The notes: generated by a model not told the origin, from the sequence alone. Numbered from the stretch's first letter, positions 17,491 through 26,737 are shown. The stretch: 64,000 bases of DNA from an uncultured Bacteroidota bacterium (GCA_913041125.1 CAJWHM010000006.1:1-64000), one strand, 5' to 3'. Numbers and translations: made by a program.

Positions 17491-18105
17491 TTATTTTTTA
17501 TTCATTGCATTTAGCATTCCACCATAAACGTTATTTAATGCTGCAAGGTTTGCAGATAGGCTTTCCATCTGTTGTTTTAATTGGTCTGCATTTTGGTTTA
17601 CTCTAATTTGTTTTTGATAGTTTGCATTTAACTGCTCTAGTTGAGTGGCAGCTTTAGCTAACTCTTGAGAGTAAGTTTGAGATGCTGATGCAGCTTCTGA
17701 TGCAGGGCTAAGTGCTTTGGCAGAATCTTCTAAATTTTGAATGCTTTTTGCTAATTTATTCATTAGGCTAACATCTATTTTAGCTTCAGCCATTAGGGCG
17801 TCAATTTTTGAGGATAATCCACCGTCACCAGCTGATGGTGCCTTTGCTCCTCCACCTCCTTTTACTTTTTTGACATAATCTTGATGTTCCTCTTTGATCT
17901 CTCCTGTATTTAGTGCAGCTACTGTAAATATTAGGGCCTCTGTTCCTAGGCCAAGACCTAATACAAGGCCACCTGTTATAGGTCCTATTTCAAGGTGCAA
18001 AATTTTAAATAGTGCACCAATAATAACTACTGCACCTCCAAGTCCAAATAGCATGTGCATAGCAACTTTACTACGCAGACGTTTGTTTAAAGCTTTATCT
18101 GTCAT
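17491..18105 (-). CDS. gldL: Gliding motility / type IX secretion motor protein GldL
   Basis: The 204-residue protein has two close membrane helices (about 18-37 and 42-64) and a cytoplasmic tail rich in Ala, Gln and Ser with coiled-coil character. Lys34, His37 and Glu56 fall where the essential Lys27, His30 and Glu49 of Flavobacterium johnsoniae GldL are expected, assuming an offset of seven. GldL forms the pentameric stator-like ring around the GldM dimer and uses the proton gradient to drive secretion and gliding. It lies between gldK and gldM in the usual order. Confidence 0.95.
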   Translation of the reverse strand: MTDKALNKRLRSKVAMHMLFGLGGAVVIIGALFKILHLEIGPITGGLVLGLGLGTEALIFTVAALNTGEIKEEHQDYVKKVKGGGGAKAPSAGDGGLSSKIDALMAEAKIDVSLMNKLAKSIQNLEDSAKALSPASEAASASQTYSQELAKAATQLEQLNANYQKQIRVNQNADQLKQQMESLSANLAALNNVYGGMLNAMNKK

Positions 18106-18158
18106 TTTATTTAGTTTATTTTAAAGATTAAATATAAAGATATATTCAGAATTAAAGT

Positions 18159-19538
18159 TTATTTCACCTTAACTTTTTGTGAAGATCCAAGATAATCTTG
18201 TACAGTTCTAAAACCTATATAACTCCTAGAAGTGTCAGAGTATTCGTAATCTCTAGAACTTACTCTAAGGAAATAAGCTACATCTTTCCAAGATCCACCA
18301 CGCACAACTTTTCTATTTTCGCTGTCAAAAGACATATTTGGATTTAATGAAGCTACGTATTCATAAGCGTTATCATCAAATGACGAATTTGTCCATTCTG
18401 CTACATTACCAGCCATATTATATAAATTAAAATCATTTGGTAGATATGATTTGGCTTCAACCGTGTATACAGCCTGGTCTGCAGCATAATCTCCTCTTAG
18501 AGGTTTAAAGTTCGCAAGAAAACATGCTCTGTCATTTAACAGGTATGGTGATCCCCATGGGTAAGTACCCGACGGAATTCCACCTCTAGCTGCATATTCC
18601 CATTCAGCCTCATTAGGTAAACGAAAACGACTTACATTAGGTTTACCTTTATCTCTTTGATAACCATTTTTAAAATTTGTTCTCCAATTACAAAATGCTA
18701 CAGCTTGTTTCCAAGACACCCCTACTACTGGGTAGTCTTGATATGCAGGATGAGAAAAATAATCATTATGCATTGGTTCATTGTAGGAATAAATAAAATC
18801 TTTTATCCATACAGTTGTATCAGGATATATTTGGATTTCTTCTGTTTTAATGAATGGTTTTCTGTCTATGAATTGCTTCCTGGTCCTCTTTGACTCAGCT
18901 GATGCTGCTTCGGCATCAAACCATGTATACTTATAAACAAGTTTTTCTACATCAATCTTTATTTCACCATTATACCAATATTCAGGTGGTAAATATAGTG
19001 AGTCCATAACCTCAGCATAATTTTTATCAACATAGTCGTCTGTTTTCCACGTAAGATCGGCATCCCAATTTAGTGCACGCCCTGCATATAAGTCTTCTGA
19101 AACATCATAATAATTTTCTCGCATGTATTTTTGAAATTCACTTAATTTTGTAGTGTCAGAATCTTTAAAAGCAAATTCCCCAATCCCATCTTTGTTATCT
19201 TCGCCTAATTCAAGTTCATCCGCTTTTCTTGCTAACATTGAAAGTGCTACAGAATCTTTTACCCAATAAACAAATTGTTTATATTCACTATTAGTAATTT
19301 CAGTTTCATCCATGTAGAATGACGGAACTGTAACAGTTCTTGCTGGAGCGTTTTGAAGTTGAGCAAGATCTTCATCTGATTTACCCATTATATATGCGCC
19401 CCCCTCTACGAGAACCATACCATAAGGTTTTTCTCCAAACCACTTTTTTTGTTTTACTCCAATAAGTTCACCTCTATTACCACTACCGCAAGAAAGGATA
19501 ATTGAGCATAGCGCTAATAAAACTAAAAGTCTTTTCAT
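18159..19538 (-). CDS. gldK: Gliding motility / type IX secretion lipoprotein GldK
   Basis: GldK is an outer-membrane-associated lipoprotein that forms a periplasmic ring with GldN. The frame runs further upstream, but the ATG at 19538 begins a proper lipoprotein signal (LLVLLALCSIILSC) with the lipid cysteine near residue 17, so I use it. The body is a formylglycine-generating-enzyme-like (FGE-sulfatase) fold. It starts with VEGGAYIMGKSDED, contains VGVSWKQAVAFCNW and RLPNEAEWEYAARGG, and ends with RVVRGGSWKD and SYIGFRTVQ. It is the first gene of gldKLMN. Confidence 0.95.
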   Translation of the reverse strand: MKRLLVLLALCSIILSCGSGNRGELIGVKQKKWFGEKPYGMVLVEGGAYIMGKSDEDLAQLQNAPARTVTVPSFYMDETEITNSEYKQFVYWVKDSVALSMLARKADELELGEDNKDGIGEFAFKDSDTTKLSEFQKYMRENYYDVSEDLYAGRALNWDADLTWKTDDYVDKNYAEVMDSLYLPPEYWYNGEIKIDVEKLVYKYTWFDAEAASAESKRTRKQFIDRKPFIKTEEIQIYPDTTVWIKDFIYSYNEPMHNDYFSHPAYQDYPVVGVSWKQAVAFCNWRTNFKNGYQRDKGKPNVSRFRLPNEAEWEYAARGGIPSGTYPWGSPYLLNDRACFLANFKPLRGDYAADQAVYTVEAKSYLPNDFNLYNMAGNVAEWTNSSFDDNAYEYVASLNPNMSFDSENRKVVRGGSWKDVAYFLRVSSRDYEYSDTSRSYIGFRTVQDYLGSSQKVKVK

Positions 19539-19560
19539 TAATACTTTATTAAAACGAGAA

Positions 19561-19579
19561 TTATGTTTTAACAACATAA
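19561..19579 (-). promoter_or_regulatory. AT-rich hairpin in the gldK leader
   Basis: A perfect 7-base inverted repeat (TTATGTT and AACATAA, 5-base loop) lies 22 bases upstream of the gldK ATG. It might be a leader hairpin or operator, but AT-rich palindromes of this size occur often in such DNA. Confidence 0.25.
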
Positions 19580-19666
19580 AACTAGTTATTTTTTTACTAT
19601 AAGCTTAAGTTTCCTCTAAAATTAAGGTCTTTAAACTAGCACCTTTGAAAATGATTTTTCTAATTA

Positions 19667-20818
19667 CTAATGCATTCTTTTTATTGCATTATACCATCTT
19701 TCCGGTATAATATCTGATTTTGCATGTTCATAATCCTCTCGGGTGCATGCTAATAACGTAGTTGTTTTTGATTTATTATCTAAATGTGAATCATTTGTTA
19801 TTTCCATCCACCAACGATCACTTGTTTGACTTCTAAAAAAAACTAAATTTTGATTTGAAAGGGCTACAGTATACTTTAAAAAACCTTCATTTGTATTTAC
19901 TGGATATTCATCAAAACGATACTGAACTCCTTCAATAAAGTACCAAATCATTTGCGCTAATAATTTTGACATCATTGGTGTAGATATAAGTTCATAAAGT
20001 CCGAGAAAACTTAATCTATCACTTATTCCCGCATATCGACTTATTGCACAAATTGATCTAGAATCAAATCCATTTGGGGGTCCATTCAAGGGATCAGCTA
20101 TTGACTCCCAGGATAAACATTTCATATCGATCCCTAAAATATCTGCATCACGAATGACAGGTTCAGCCAAACGCATATTATCTAATAATTGACCTAAACG
20201 AATACCATCAAAATACAATTTATTCATAAGATCTTTTTCCTCTAAGGCACAATAATAACTTTGGAAGCCTAAATTTGAATAATTATTTAAAACATTGGGC
20301 TTTTCCATAATTATTTTACTCATATACGAACGCCCTGAAATTAGTTCATCCTGCTGAGAAAAGTCAAAGGATCTATCAACTGAAACAATATTTACTAATT
20401 GTCTAAAATCCTGAAATACTTTATATAATGGGAAAATTAAATCATGACTACCGCCAATCAAAACTAGAATAATATTCATTTGCTTTAAATGATACGCTAT
20501 TTCTTTGAGTGCAAAATATGTATCCTCAACTTTTGCTCCATTTGGCAAGTTTCCAAGGTCTGCAATATTTAAATTCCAATTTCCAGGATAAAGTTTATAA
20601 AAAGATTTTCTGAACTCATCAATTTTGTATTGAGTGTTAGAGAAAAAACTATTACGGTGCTCATCACATCCTATTAAAACAATGTTTAACCCTTTTATTT
20701 CTGGCAAGCCTGATTTTTTTGTGTGGACAATAATACTTTTACCAATAATTTGTTTAGGTAGGAGATCGAAACTTTCTAAAACTTCGTCATCAACAGGAGT
20801 TAGTAATTCTAAGCTCAT
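19667..20818 (-). CDS. Ureohydrolase-family protein, metal site degenerate (formimidoylglutamase-like)
   Basis: The 383-residue protein has the arginase/agmatinase/formimidoylglutamase fold. Its metal motifs are altered: the GGDHS position reads IGGSHDL, the DAHxD position reads SVDRSFDFS with no histidine, and the SxDxDxxDP position reads GIDMKCLSWESIADP. At least three metal ligands appear lost, so arginase-type chemistry is unlikely. In other Flavobacteriia a protein of this kind also lies between topA and gldK (recalled synteny). Its start overlaps the topA stop by 4 bases, so it is translationally coupled to topA. A structural or regulatory role is my inference. Confidence 0.78.
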   Translation of the reverse strand: MSLELLTPVDDEVLESFDLLPKQIIGKSIIVHTKKSGLPEIKGLNIVLIGCDEHRNSFFSNTQYKIDEFRKSFYKLYPGNWNLNIADLGNLPNGAKVEDTYFALKEIAYHLKQMNIILVLIGGSHDLIFPLYKVFQDFRQLVNIVSVDRSFDFSQQDELISGRSYMSKIIMEKPNVLNNYSNLGFQSYYCALEEKDLMNKLYFDGIRLGQLLDNMRLAEPVIRDADILGIDMKCLSWESIADPLNGPPNGFDSRSICAISRYAGISDRLSFLGLYELISTPMMSKLLAQMIWYFIEGVQYRFDEYPVNTNEGFLKYTVALSNQNLVFFRSQTSDRWWMEITNDSHLDNKSKTTTLLACTREDYEHAKSDIIPERWYNAIKRMH

Positions 20819-23292
20819 TTTTTGTTACTTGATTTTTTTTTCTTTTTGTCTTTAATTGATGTCAAATACTTTTCTGCATCTAAAAGCGTAAGTTTTTTTG
20901 CGTCAATATCTTTACCAATTTCTACTTTTTGTTTCCCCTTAATAATATGATGTCTCCCCCAACGGGCTTTCTCTACTCGAACGCCTGCCTCACTCCAATC
21001 ATGTATAATTTTATCTTTTTCCTTTTGAATTTTTTCTTCTATCAGTGTTGTAATATCATTTTCAGTTAGATTATCAAAATCATATTTTTTGTTTACATTA
21101 ATAAAAAGTCCACTCCATTTTATATATGGTCCAAACCTTCCTACACCCCTAGTGACTGGGAGTTGATTATAATTAAAAATTGGAGCATCTGCTTTCTGTT
21201 TTTCTTTAATTAATTCAACGGCTTTTTCATAATCTATTTCTGAAGGAATAATATTTTTAGGAATTGAAATAAAAATTCCATTATGTTTAAGATAAGGTCC
21301 AAATCTCCCGTTATTTACTTGTATTTCTTCTTCTTCGTATAAACCTAAAGTTCTAGGCGTTTTGAAAAGTTCTAAAACTTCTTTAAATGTTATAGTCTCA
21401 AGTTGCTGGTTTGGACCGAGACTTGCGTAGACTGGTTTTAACTCCTCTGTAGGATCCCCAATTTGAGCAATAGGACCAAATTTTCCAAGACGAACTTTTA
21501 CGGGTCTACCTGATGCAGGATCAACCCCAAGTACTCTCTCACCAGACTCACGTTTTGCGTTTTCTTTAACATGTTCAACAGTAGAATGAAATTGATTGTA
21601 AAATTTTTTTAGCATTTCTTTCCAATCTCTAACTCCTCTGGCTATATTATCAAAGTTCTGTTCTACTTCAGCAGTAAAATTGAAATCTAATATAGTTTCA
21701 AAATTTTCAACAAGAAAATCATTTACTATCATTCCTATATCTGTCGGAACCAATTTACCTTTATCAGCTCCAACTTTTTCTTTCAAATTATGAACTTGAA
21801 TTTTCCCATCTTTTAATATTAATTGATCATAATTACGTTCTTCCCCCAAATATGACCCTTTCTCAACATAATTTCTATTTTGTATAGTTGTTATAGTTGG
21901 AGCATAGGTTGAAGGCCGACCTATGCCTAATTCCTCCATTTTTTTTACAAGTGATGCCTCTGAATATCTAAATGGAGGTCTGGAAAAACGTTCAGTAGAA
22001 ATCATATTTACTAAACTTAGTTCTTCACCTACATTAACTTTAGGTAAAATAGAATCTTCTTTTTCTGATTCATCGTCAACACCTTCCATGTACAATTTTA
22101 AAAATCCGTCAAAAGTAATTACTTCGCCTTTTGCATTAAAAATATATGAATGTGATTCAGATTCTATACTTATTTGTGTTCGTTCTAACTCTGCATCACA
22201 CATTTGAGAGGCTACTGTGCGTCTCCATATCAAATCATAAAGTCGAGATTGATCATAATCAATATTCAAATGTTTTTTTTCAAAATCTGTTGGCCTTATT
22301 GCTTCATGGGCCTCTTGGGCGCCTTTGTTTTTTGTTTTAAAATTTCGTGATTGTAAATATTTATTCCCGTAAGTGATATTAATCTGACTGTGTATATTTT
22401 TTTTTGCCTCTTGTGACAGATTGACACTATCAGTTCTCATATACGTAATGTATCCCGCTTCATAGAGTCGTTGAGCTAAATTCATTGTTTTACTTACTGA
22501 AAAAAATAACTTCCGAGATGCCTCTTGTTGCAGTGTAGATGTCGTGAATGGAGGGGCTGGTTTTCTTTTAGCTGGATTAGTCTTTATATCAAAAATCTTG
22601 AATTTTGAATTATTATTTCTCTCAAGGAATGAGTTAGCTTCATCTTTATTATCAAATAATTTTTGAAGCTGAGATGGAATTTGTTGATTTTTAACAGTTT
22701 TAAAAATTGCTTGTGTTTTGTAATTACTCTTTGGTGCAAAATTTCTTATTTCTCTTTCCCTCTCAACGAGAATTCGAACTGCAACAGACTGAACTCTACC
22801 TGCTGATAAACCCCCTTTAACTTTTCTCCAAAGAACAGGTGACAATTCGTATCCCACTAAGCGATCTAGAATTCTTCTTGCTTGTTGAGCATTTACAAGA
22901 TTATAATCAATTTTCCTTGGGTTTTCAATAGCTTTTAAAATAGCGCTCTCTGTAATCTCAGAAAAAACAATCCTTTTTGAATCGATATTAGTTAATTTCA
23001 AAGTGTTTGAGAGATGCCAAGCAATAGCTTCACCTTCTCTGTCTTCATCACTTGCTAACCAAATTGTTTGAGCTTTTTTTGCTAATTTTTTTAATTCACT
23101 AACAATTTTTTTCTTATCGTTACTTACTTCATACTTAGCTGTAAAATCGTCATCTACATTTACTCCCAATTCTTTTGATGGCAAATCTGCTATATGGCCA
23201 AAACTTGAAGCTACTTTGAAGTCTTTACCTAGAATTTTTTCTATTGTTTTCGCTTTAGCTGGCGACTCTACAATAACTAAATTTTTGGCCAT
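20815..23292 (-). CDS. topA: DNA topoisomerase I
   Basis: This type IA topoisomerase of 825 residues relaxes negative supercoils. The N-terminal Toprim domain begins VIVESPAKAKTIEKIL and contains the acidic triad in WLASDEDREGEAIAW. The catalytic tyrosine is in the ITYMRTDS motif near residue 290. The C-terminus has GRFGPY-type repeats, three or four in a row, with the last a GRWGRHH variant, as usual in Bacteroidota enzymes, instead of classical zinc ribbons. The C-terminal tail is lysine-rich. It overlaps the downstream ureohydrolase-like gene by four bases. Confidence 0.97.
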   Translation of the reverse strand: MAKNLVIVESPAKAKTIEKILGKDFKVASSFGHIADLPSKELGVNVDDDFTAKYEVSNDKKKIVSELKKLAKKAQTIWLASDEDREGEAIAWHLSNTLKLTNIDSKRIVFSEITESAILKAIENPRKIDYNLVNAQQARRILDRLVGYELSPVLWRKVKGGLSAGRVQSVAVRILVEREREIRNFAPKSNYKTQAIFKTVKNQQIPSQLQKLFDNKDEANSFLERNNNSKFKIFDIKTNPAKRKPAPPFTTSTLQQEASRKLFFSVSKTMNLAQRLYEAGYITYMRTDSVNLSQEAKKNIHSQINITYGNKYLQSRNFKTKNKGAQEAHEAIRPTDFEKKHLNIDYDQSRLYDLIWRRTVASQMCDAELERTQISIESESHSYIFNAKGEVITFDGFLKLYMEGVDDESEKEDSILPKVNVGEELSLVNMISTERFSRPPFRYSEASLVKKMEELGIGRPSTYAPTITTIQNRNYVEKGSYLGEERNYDQLILKDGKIQVHNLKEKVGADKGKLVPTDIGMIVNDFLVENFETILDFNFTAEVEQNFDNIARGVRDWKEMLKKFYNQFHSTVEHVKENAKRESGERVLGVDPASGRPVKVRLGKFGPIAQIGDPTEELKPVYASLGPNQQLETITFKEVLELFKTPRTLGLYEEEEIQVNNGRFGPYLKHNGIFISIPKNIIPSEIDYEKAVELIKEKQKADAPIFNYNQLPVTRGVGRFGPYIKWSGLFINVNKKYDFDNLTENDITTLIEEKIQKEKDKIIHDWSEAGVRVEKARWGRHHIIKGKQKVEIGKDIDAKKLTLLDAEKYLTSIKDKKKKKSSNKK

Positions 23293-23311
23293 TTGTTTAT
23301 TAATTTGCTGA

Positions 23312-23319
23312 CAAAAGTA
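23312..23319 (-). promoter_or_regulatory. Bacteroidota-type -7 promoter element (topA)
   Basis: On the minus strand TACTTTTG matches TAnnTTTG exactly, 19 bases upstream of the topA ATG, inside the 155-base divergent region shared with the SulP gene. Confidence 0.45.
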
Positions 23320-23423
23320 AATAAGTTTTTTTGGAAGTTTAAAATTTTGCCTTAGTCATATTTCAATTTTAATAAAACTGTGAAGTCAAAATCATATATT
23401 TTAGATGATATAAATTAACTAAC

Positions 23424-23431
23424 TAATTTTG
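23424..23431 (+). promoter_or_regulatory. Bacteroidota-type -7 promoter element (sulP)
   Basis: TAATTTTG matches the TAnnTTTG consensus, 16 bases before the TTG start of the SulP transporter gene and divergent from the topA element. Confidence 0.4.
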
Positions 23432-23447
23432 TAGATAATTTTTAAAA

Positions 23448-25175
23448 TTGAAAAAAATATTTCCCATTTTAAATTGGATATTAAAGTATAAACCTGAGTA
23501 TTTTAAAGACGATTTGCTTGCAGGCATTACTGTTGCAATCTTACTAATTCCTCAAGGTATGGCTTATGCTTTAATTGCAGGTCTCCCTCCAGTTTATGGA
23601 TTGTATGCTGCCTTAACACCTCAAATTGTTTACACGATAATGGGAACTTCAAGACAATTAGCCGTGGGTCCTGTTGCTATGGATTCACTTCTCGTTGCAG
23701 CTGGACTAGGTACTTTAAGTATTGTCGGTACTGCAGATTATATTCAAATGGCAATATTATTATCACTAATGGTAGGGATTATTCATCTTATTTTAGGGAT
23801 TTTTAAAATGGGTTTTTTTGTTTCCTTTTTGTCAAAACCAGTCATTAGTGGGTTTACTTCTGGTGCAGCTTTAATAATTAGCCTAAGTCAAGTAAAATAT
23901 TTAACAGGTATCCCAATAGCACAAAATAATAAACTGCAAGATTTTATTTTTTTTATATTAAAATCTGAAATTCCAATTCACGTTACAACTCTAATATTAG
24001 GTTTAAGTTGCATCTTTTTTTTATTATTCATAAAAAAATTAAATAAAAAAATTCCGTCAGCTTTAGTAGTAGTTTTTTTTAGTACTCTTTGGGTTTATTA
24101 TTATGATAAAAATCTTGAAGGAGTCGCAATCATTGGTGAAATACCTCAAGGTCTCCCTTCAATAAAATTTCCAAAATTAGACTGGCTAGTCATAAAAAAT
24201 TTATTCCCTATTGCCGTAACAATCTCAATTGTTGCATTCACGGAAGCAATATCAATCTCAAAGGGATTAGCTGAAAAAAATAAATTATATAAGTTAAATC
24301 CAAATCAAGAACTCTTAGCACTAGGTTCAGCAAATATTATTGGGTCATTTTTCCAATCTTATCCTACTACAGGAGGATTTTCTAGAACAGCTGTTAATAG
24401 TCAAGCAAAAGCAAAAACAGGAGTTGCCTCTTTGATTTGTGCGCTTTTAATTGCTCTTACACTAAGTTTTTTTACTGATTTATTTTTTTATGTTCCAAAA
24501 ACTATTTTGGCAGCTATAATTATTTCAGCAGTTTTAAGGCTTATTGATATTAAATATGCAATAAGATTATATAAAAGTAGAAAAGATGAGTTTGCTGTTT
24601 TGGTGTTAACATTTATTTTGACACTATTTGTTGGGATAATTCAAGGAATTTTTTTTGGTATTATTTTATCACTGTTACTTCTTGTATACAGGGCATCTAA
24701 ACCTCATTTTGCTTTTTTAGGAAGAATTGGAAATACAAATTATTTCCAAAATATTGATAGATTCCCTAACGAAGTTGTTGTAAGAGAAGATTTAATTATC
24801 CTAAAATTTGACGCTCAACTTTTTTTTGGAAACATTGATTTTTTCAAAAAATTGGTTTTTAATTCAATAGAGAAAAAACTTTCAAAAGTAAAAGGTTTTA
24901 TTATTAATGCGAGAGCAATAAATTATATTGATAGTACAGCCAGCGAAGAATTAATTATAATCATTAAAAAGCTACAAAAAAAAGGAATTAGAGTTATGGT
25001 TGTTGGAGCTATAGATCCTTCAAGAGATATTATAATTAACAGTAAGTTGATTAAAGTTATTAAAAAACAAAATCTTTTTGTTACATCAGGAGATGCAACA
25101 GACAGTTTTGATGGAAAAGCAAAAAATACAGCTTTACAAAAAAAATTAAGTAGACAATACAATCAAAAAAATTAA
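23448..25175 (+). CDS. SulP-family inorganic anion transporter with STAS domain
   Basis: The 575-residue protein has the SulP membrane domain: a signature around LLIPQGMAYALIAGLPPVYG near residues 35-55, PVAMDSLL near 84, and 10-14 hydrophobic segments. A cytoplasmic STAS domain follows (about 440-560), with the DSTASEELI stretch typical of the anti-sigma-antagonist-like fold. SulP proteins move sulfate, bicarbonate or other anions. The start codon is TTG; no better ATG exists nearby. The next gene, 10 bases downstream, is a sulfur-handling MBL/rhodanese protein, so sulfate or a related sulfur oxyanion is a reasonable guess for the substrate. Confidence 0.93.
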   Translation: MKKIFPILNWILKYKPEYFKDDLLAGITVAILLIPQGMAYALIAGLPPVYGLYAALTPQIVYTIMGTSRQLAVGPVAMDSLLVAAGLGTLSIVGTADYIQMAILLSLMVGIIHLILGIFKMGFFVSFLSKPVISGFTSGAALIISLSQVKYLTGIPIAQNNKLQDFIFFILKSEIPIHVTTLILGLSCIFFLLFIKKLNKKIPSALVVVFFSTLWVYYYDKNLEGVAIIGEIPQGLPSIKFPKLDWLVIKNLFPIAVTISIVAFTEAISISKGLAEKNKLYKLNPNQELLALGSANIIGSFFQSYPTTGGFSRTAVNSQAKAKTGVASLICALLIALTLSFFTDLFFYVPKTILAAIIISAVLRLIDIKYAIRLYKSRKDEFAVLVLTFILTLFVGIIQGIFFGIILSLLLLVYRASKPHFAFLGRIGNTNYFQNIDRFPNEVVVREDLIILKFDAQLFFGNIDFFKKLVFNSIEKKLSKVKGFIINARAINYIDSTASEELIIIIKKLQKKGIRVMVVGAIDPSRDIIINSKLIKVIKKQNLFVTSGDATDSFDGKAKNTALQKKLSRQYNQKN

Positions 25176-25185
25176 ATTTGACTTA

Positions 25186-26577
25186 ATGACCATAGAACAA
25201 ATATACACAGGGTGTCTTTCGCAAGGATCATATTACATTGAAAGTAATGGTGAAGCTGCTGTAATTGATCCTTTAAGGGAATTTAAACCATACATTAAAA
25301 AAGCTACTAAAAATAATTCAGTAATTAAATATATTTTTGAAACACATTTTCATGCTGACTTTGTAAGTGGACATATAACTTTATCAAAAAAAACAAACGC
25401 CCAAATAGTATTTGGACCAAAAGCTAAAACTAAATTCAAATCAATTATTGCTGAGGACCAGCAAGAATTTAAAGTAGGAGACATAATCATAAAAGTTTTG
25501 CATACTCCTGGTCATACTATAGAAAGTACAACATATTTACTTCGCCATAAAAATAAAGATATTGCTATTTTCAGCGGTGATACTCTATTTTTAGGCGATG
25601 TAGGTCGTCCTGACCTTGCACAAAAGACTGAAAATTTTACTAAGGAAGATCTAGCCGGGTTACTTTATGAGAGCCTGAGAAAAAAAATTATGCCTCTGTC
25701 AAATGATATCATCGTTTATCCAGCACATGGATCAGGATCAGCATGTGGGAAAAATTTAAGTAAAGAAACCGTAGGAACTTTAGGTGAGCAAAAAAGAACA
25801 AATTATGCTTTAAGGTCTGATATGACAAAAGAAGAGTTTATAAAAGAAGTAACAGATGGTTTGCTTCCACCACCAAAATATTTCCCTCTTAATGTAAAAA
25901 TGAATAAAGAGGGTTATGATGATATAGATAAAATAATAAATAAAGGAACCAAACCTTTAAATACAAAAGAATTCGAAAGGATTGCAAATCAAACTAATGC
26001 GGTAGTTCTAGACGTTAGAAATCAAAATGATTTTGCAAAAGCACATATACCTCAATCTATATTTATTGGAATTGATGGGAATTTTGCTCCTTGGGTAGGA
26101 GCTCTAATTGGTGATGTTTCTCAGCCAATTCTGTTAATAACCCCTGAAGGTAGAGAGGAGGAAACTGTAACTAGACTTTCAAGAGTAGGTTTTGATAATA
26201 CACTAGGCTATCTAAAAGGTGGAATAAATGTTTGGAGAAAAGATGGAAAGTCAATTGATTCAGTTGAGGAGGTTGATGCTAATGAATTTGAAAAATTAAT
26301 TAAAGAAAAAAAACAATTAATTTTTGATGTTCGTAAAAACAGTGAATACAATAGTGAACATGTTGTCAATGCCAAGAACACACCTCTTGATTTTATAAAT
26401 ATTCATATGAATAAGTTTTCAAATAAAAATACTTTTTATTTACATTGTGCTGGAGGTTATAGAAGTATGATTGCAGCTTCAATTTTGAAAAGTAGAGGAA
26501 TTCACAACTTTGTTGATGTAAGTGGAGGCTTTAATCAGATAAAAAAAACAAAAATTAATATAATCTCTGAAGATTAA
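25186..26577 (+). CDS. MBL-fold hydrolase with two rhodanese domains (persulfide dioxygenase-like)
   Basis: The N-terminal metallo-beta-lactamase domain has THFHADFVSGH (His54, His56, Asp58, His63), then HTPGHT and GDTLFLGDVGRPDL, the pattern of ETHE1/BlhA-type persulfide dioxygenases. Two rhodanese domains follow (about 260-355 and 365-463). Only the second keeps the catalytic cysteine, in CAGGYRS at Cys421; the first has TPEGREE at that place and is likely inactive. Such proteins oxidise glutathione or protein persulfides and transfer sulfane sulfur in the cytoplasm. It is probably co-transcribed with the SulP gene. Confidence 0.9.
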   Translation: MTIEQIYTGCLSQGSYYIESNGEAAVIDPLREFKPYIKKATKNNSVIKYIFETHFHADFVSGHITLSKKTNAQIVFGPKAKTKFKSIIAEDQQEFKVGDIIIKVLHTPGHTIESTTYLLRHKNKDIAIFSGDTLFLGDVGRPDLAQKTENFTKEDLAGLLYESLRKKIMPLSNDIIVYPAHGSGSACGKNLSKETVGTLGEQKRTNYALRSDMTKEEFIKEVTDGLLPPPKYFPLNVKMNKEGYDDIDKIINKGTKPLNTKEFERIANQTNAVVLDVRNQNDFAKAHIPQSIFIGIDGNFAPWVGALIGDVSQPILLITPEGREEETVTRLSRVGFDNTLGYLKGGINVWRKDGKSIDSVEEVDANEFEKLIKEKKQLIFDVRKNSEYNSEHVVNAKNTPLDFINIHMNKFSNKNTFYLHCAGGYRSMIAASILKSRGIHNFVDVSGGFNQIKKTKINIISED

Positions 26578-26584
26578 AAATTAT

Positions 26585-26606
26585 ACTAAAATTAATTAAT
26601 GTTAGT
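26585..26606 (+). terminator. Weak AT-rich palindrome after the SulP-MBL genes
   Basis: A 22-base near-palindrome (arms ACTAAAATTAA and TTAATGTTAGT, one mismatch) lies 8 bases past the MBL stop and is followed by TTTT. It may act as a weak terminator; the stem is almost pure A/T. Confidence 0.3.
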
Positions 26607-26666
26607 TTTAAACTTTTGAAACAAAATAATCTCGACTACAAAAAATAATATCTTTTAATATAATAC

Positions 26667-26679
26667 TGACAAAATGTCA
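26667..26679. promoter_or_regulatory. TGACA-AAA-TGTCA palindrome upstream of miaB
   Basis: A perfect palindrome with 5-base arms and a 3-base spacer lies about 20 bases upstream of the miaB -7 element, where an operator could overlap the -33 region. The same TGACA half-sites cluster before groES. It may be the binding site of the sigma-54 activator encoded two genes downstream. Confidence 0.45.
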
Positions 26680-26697
26680 ATATAGTCGTCTTTTTTT

Positions 26698-26705
26698 TAA
26701 ATTTG
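26698..26705 (+). promoter_or_regulatory. Bacteroidota-type -7 promoter element (miaB)
   Basis: TAAATTTG matches TAnnTTTG exactly. It lies 32 bases before the miaB ATG and just downstream of the TGACA palindrome. No -24/-12 sigma-54 motif is visible here. Confidence 0.4.
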
Positions 26706-26737
26706 CATAAATAAATTACAAGATTTAAAGACAAAAA

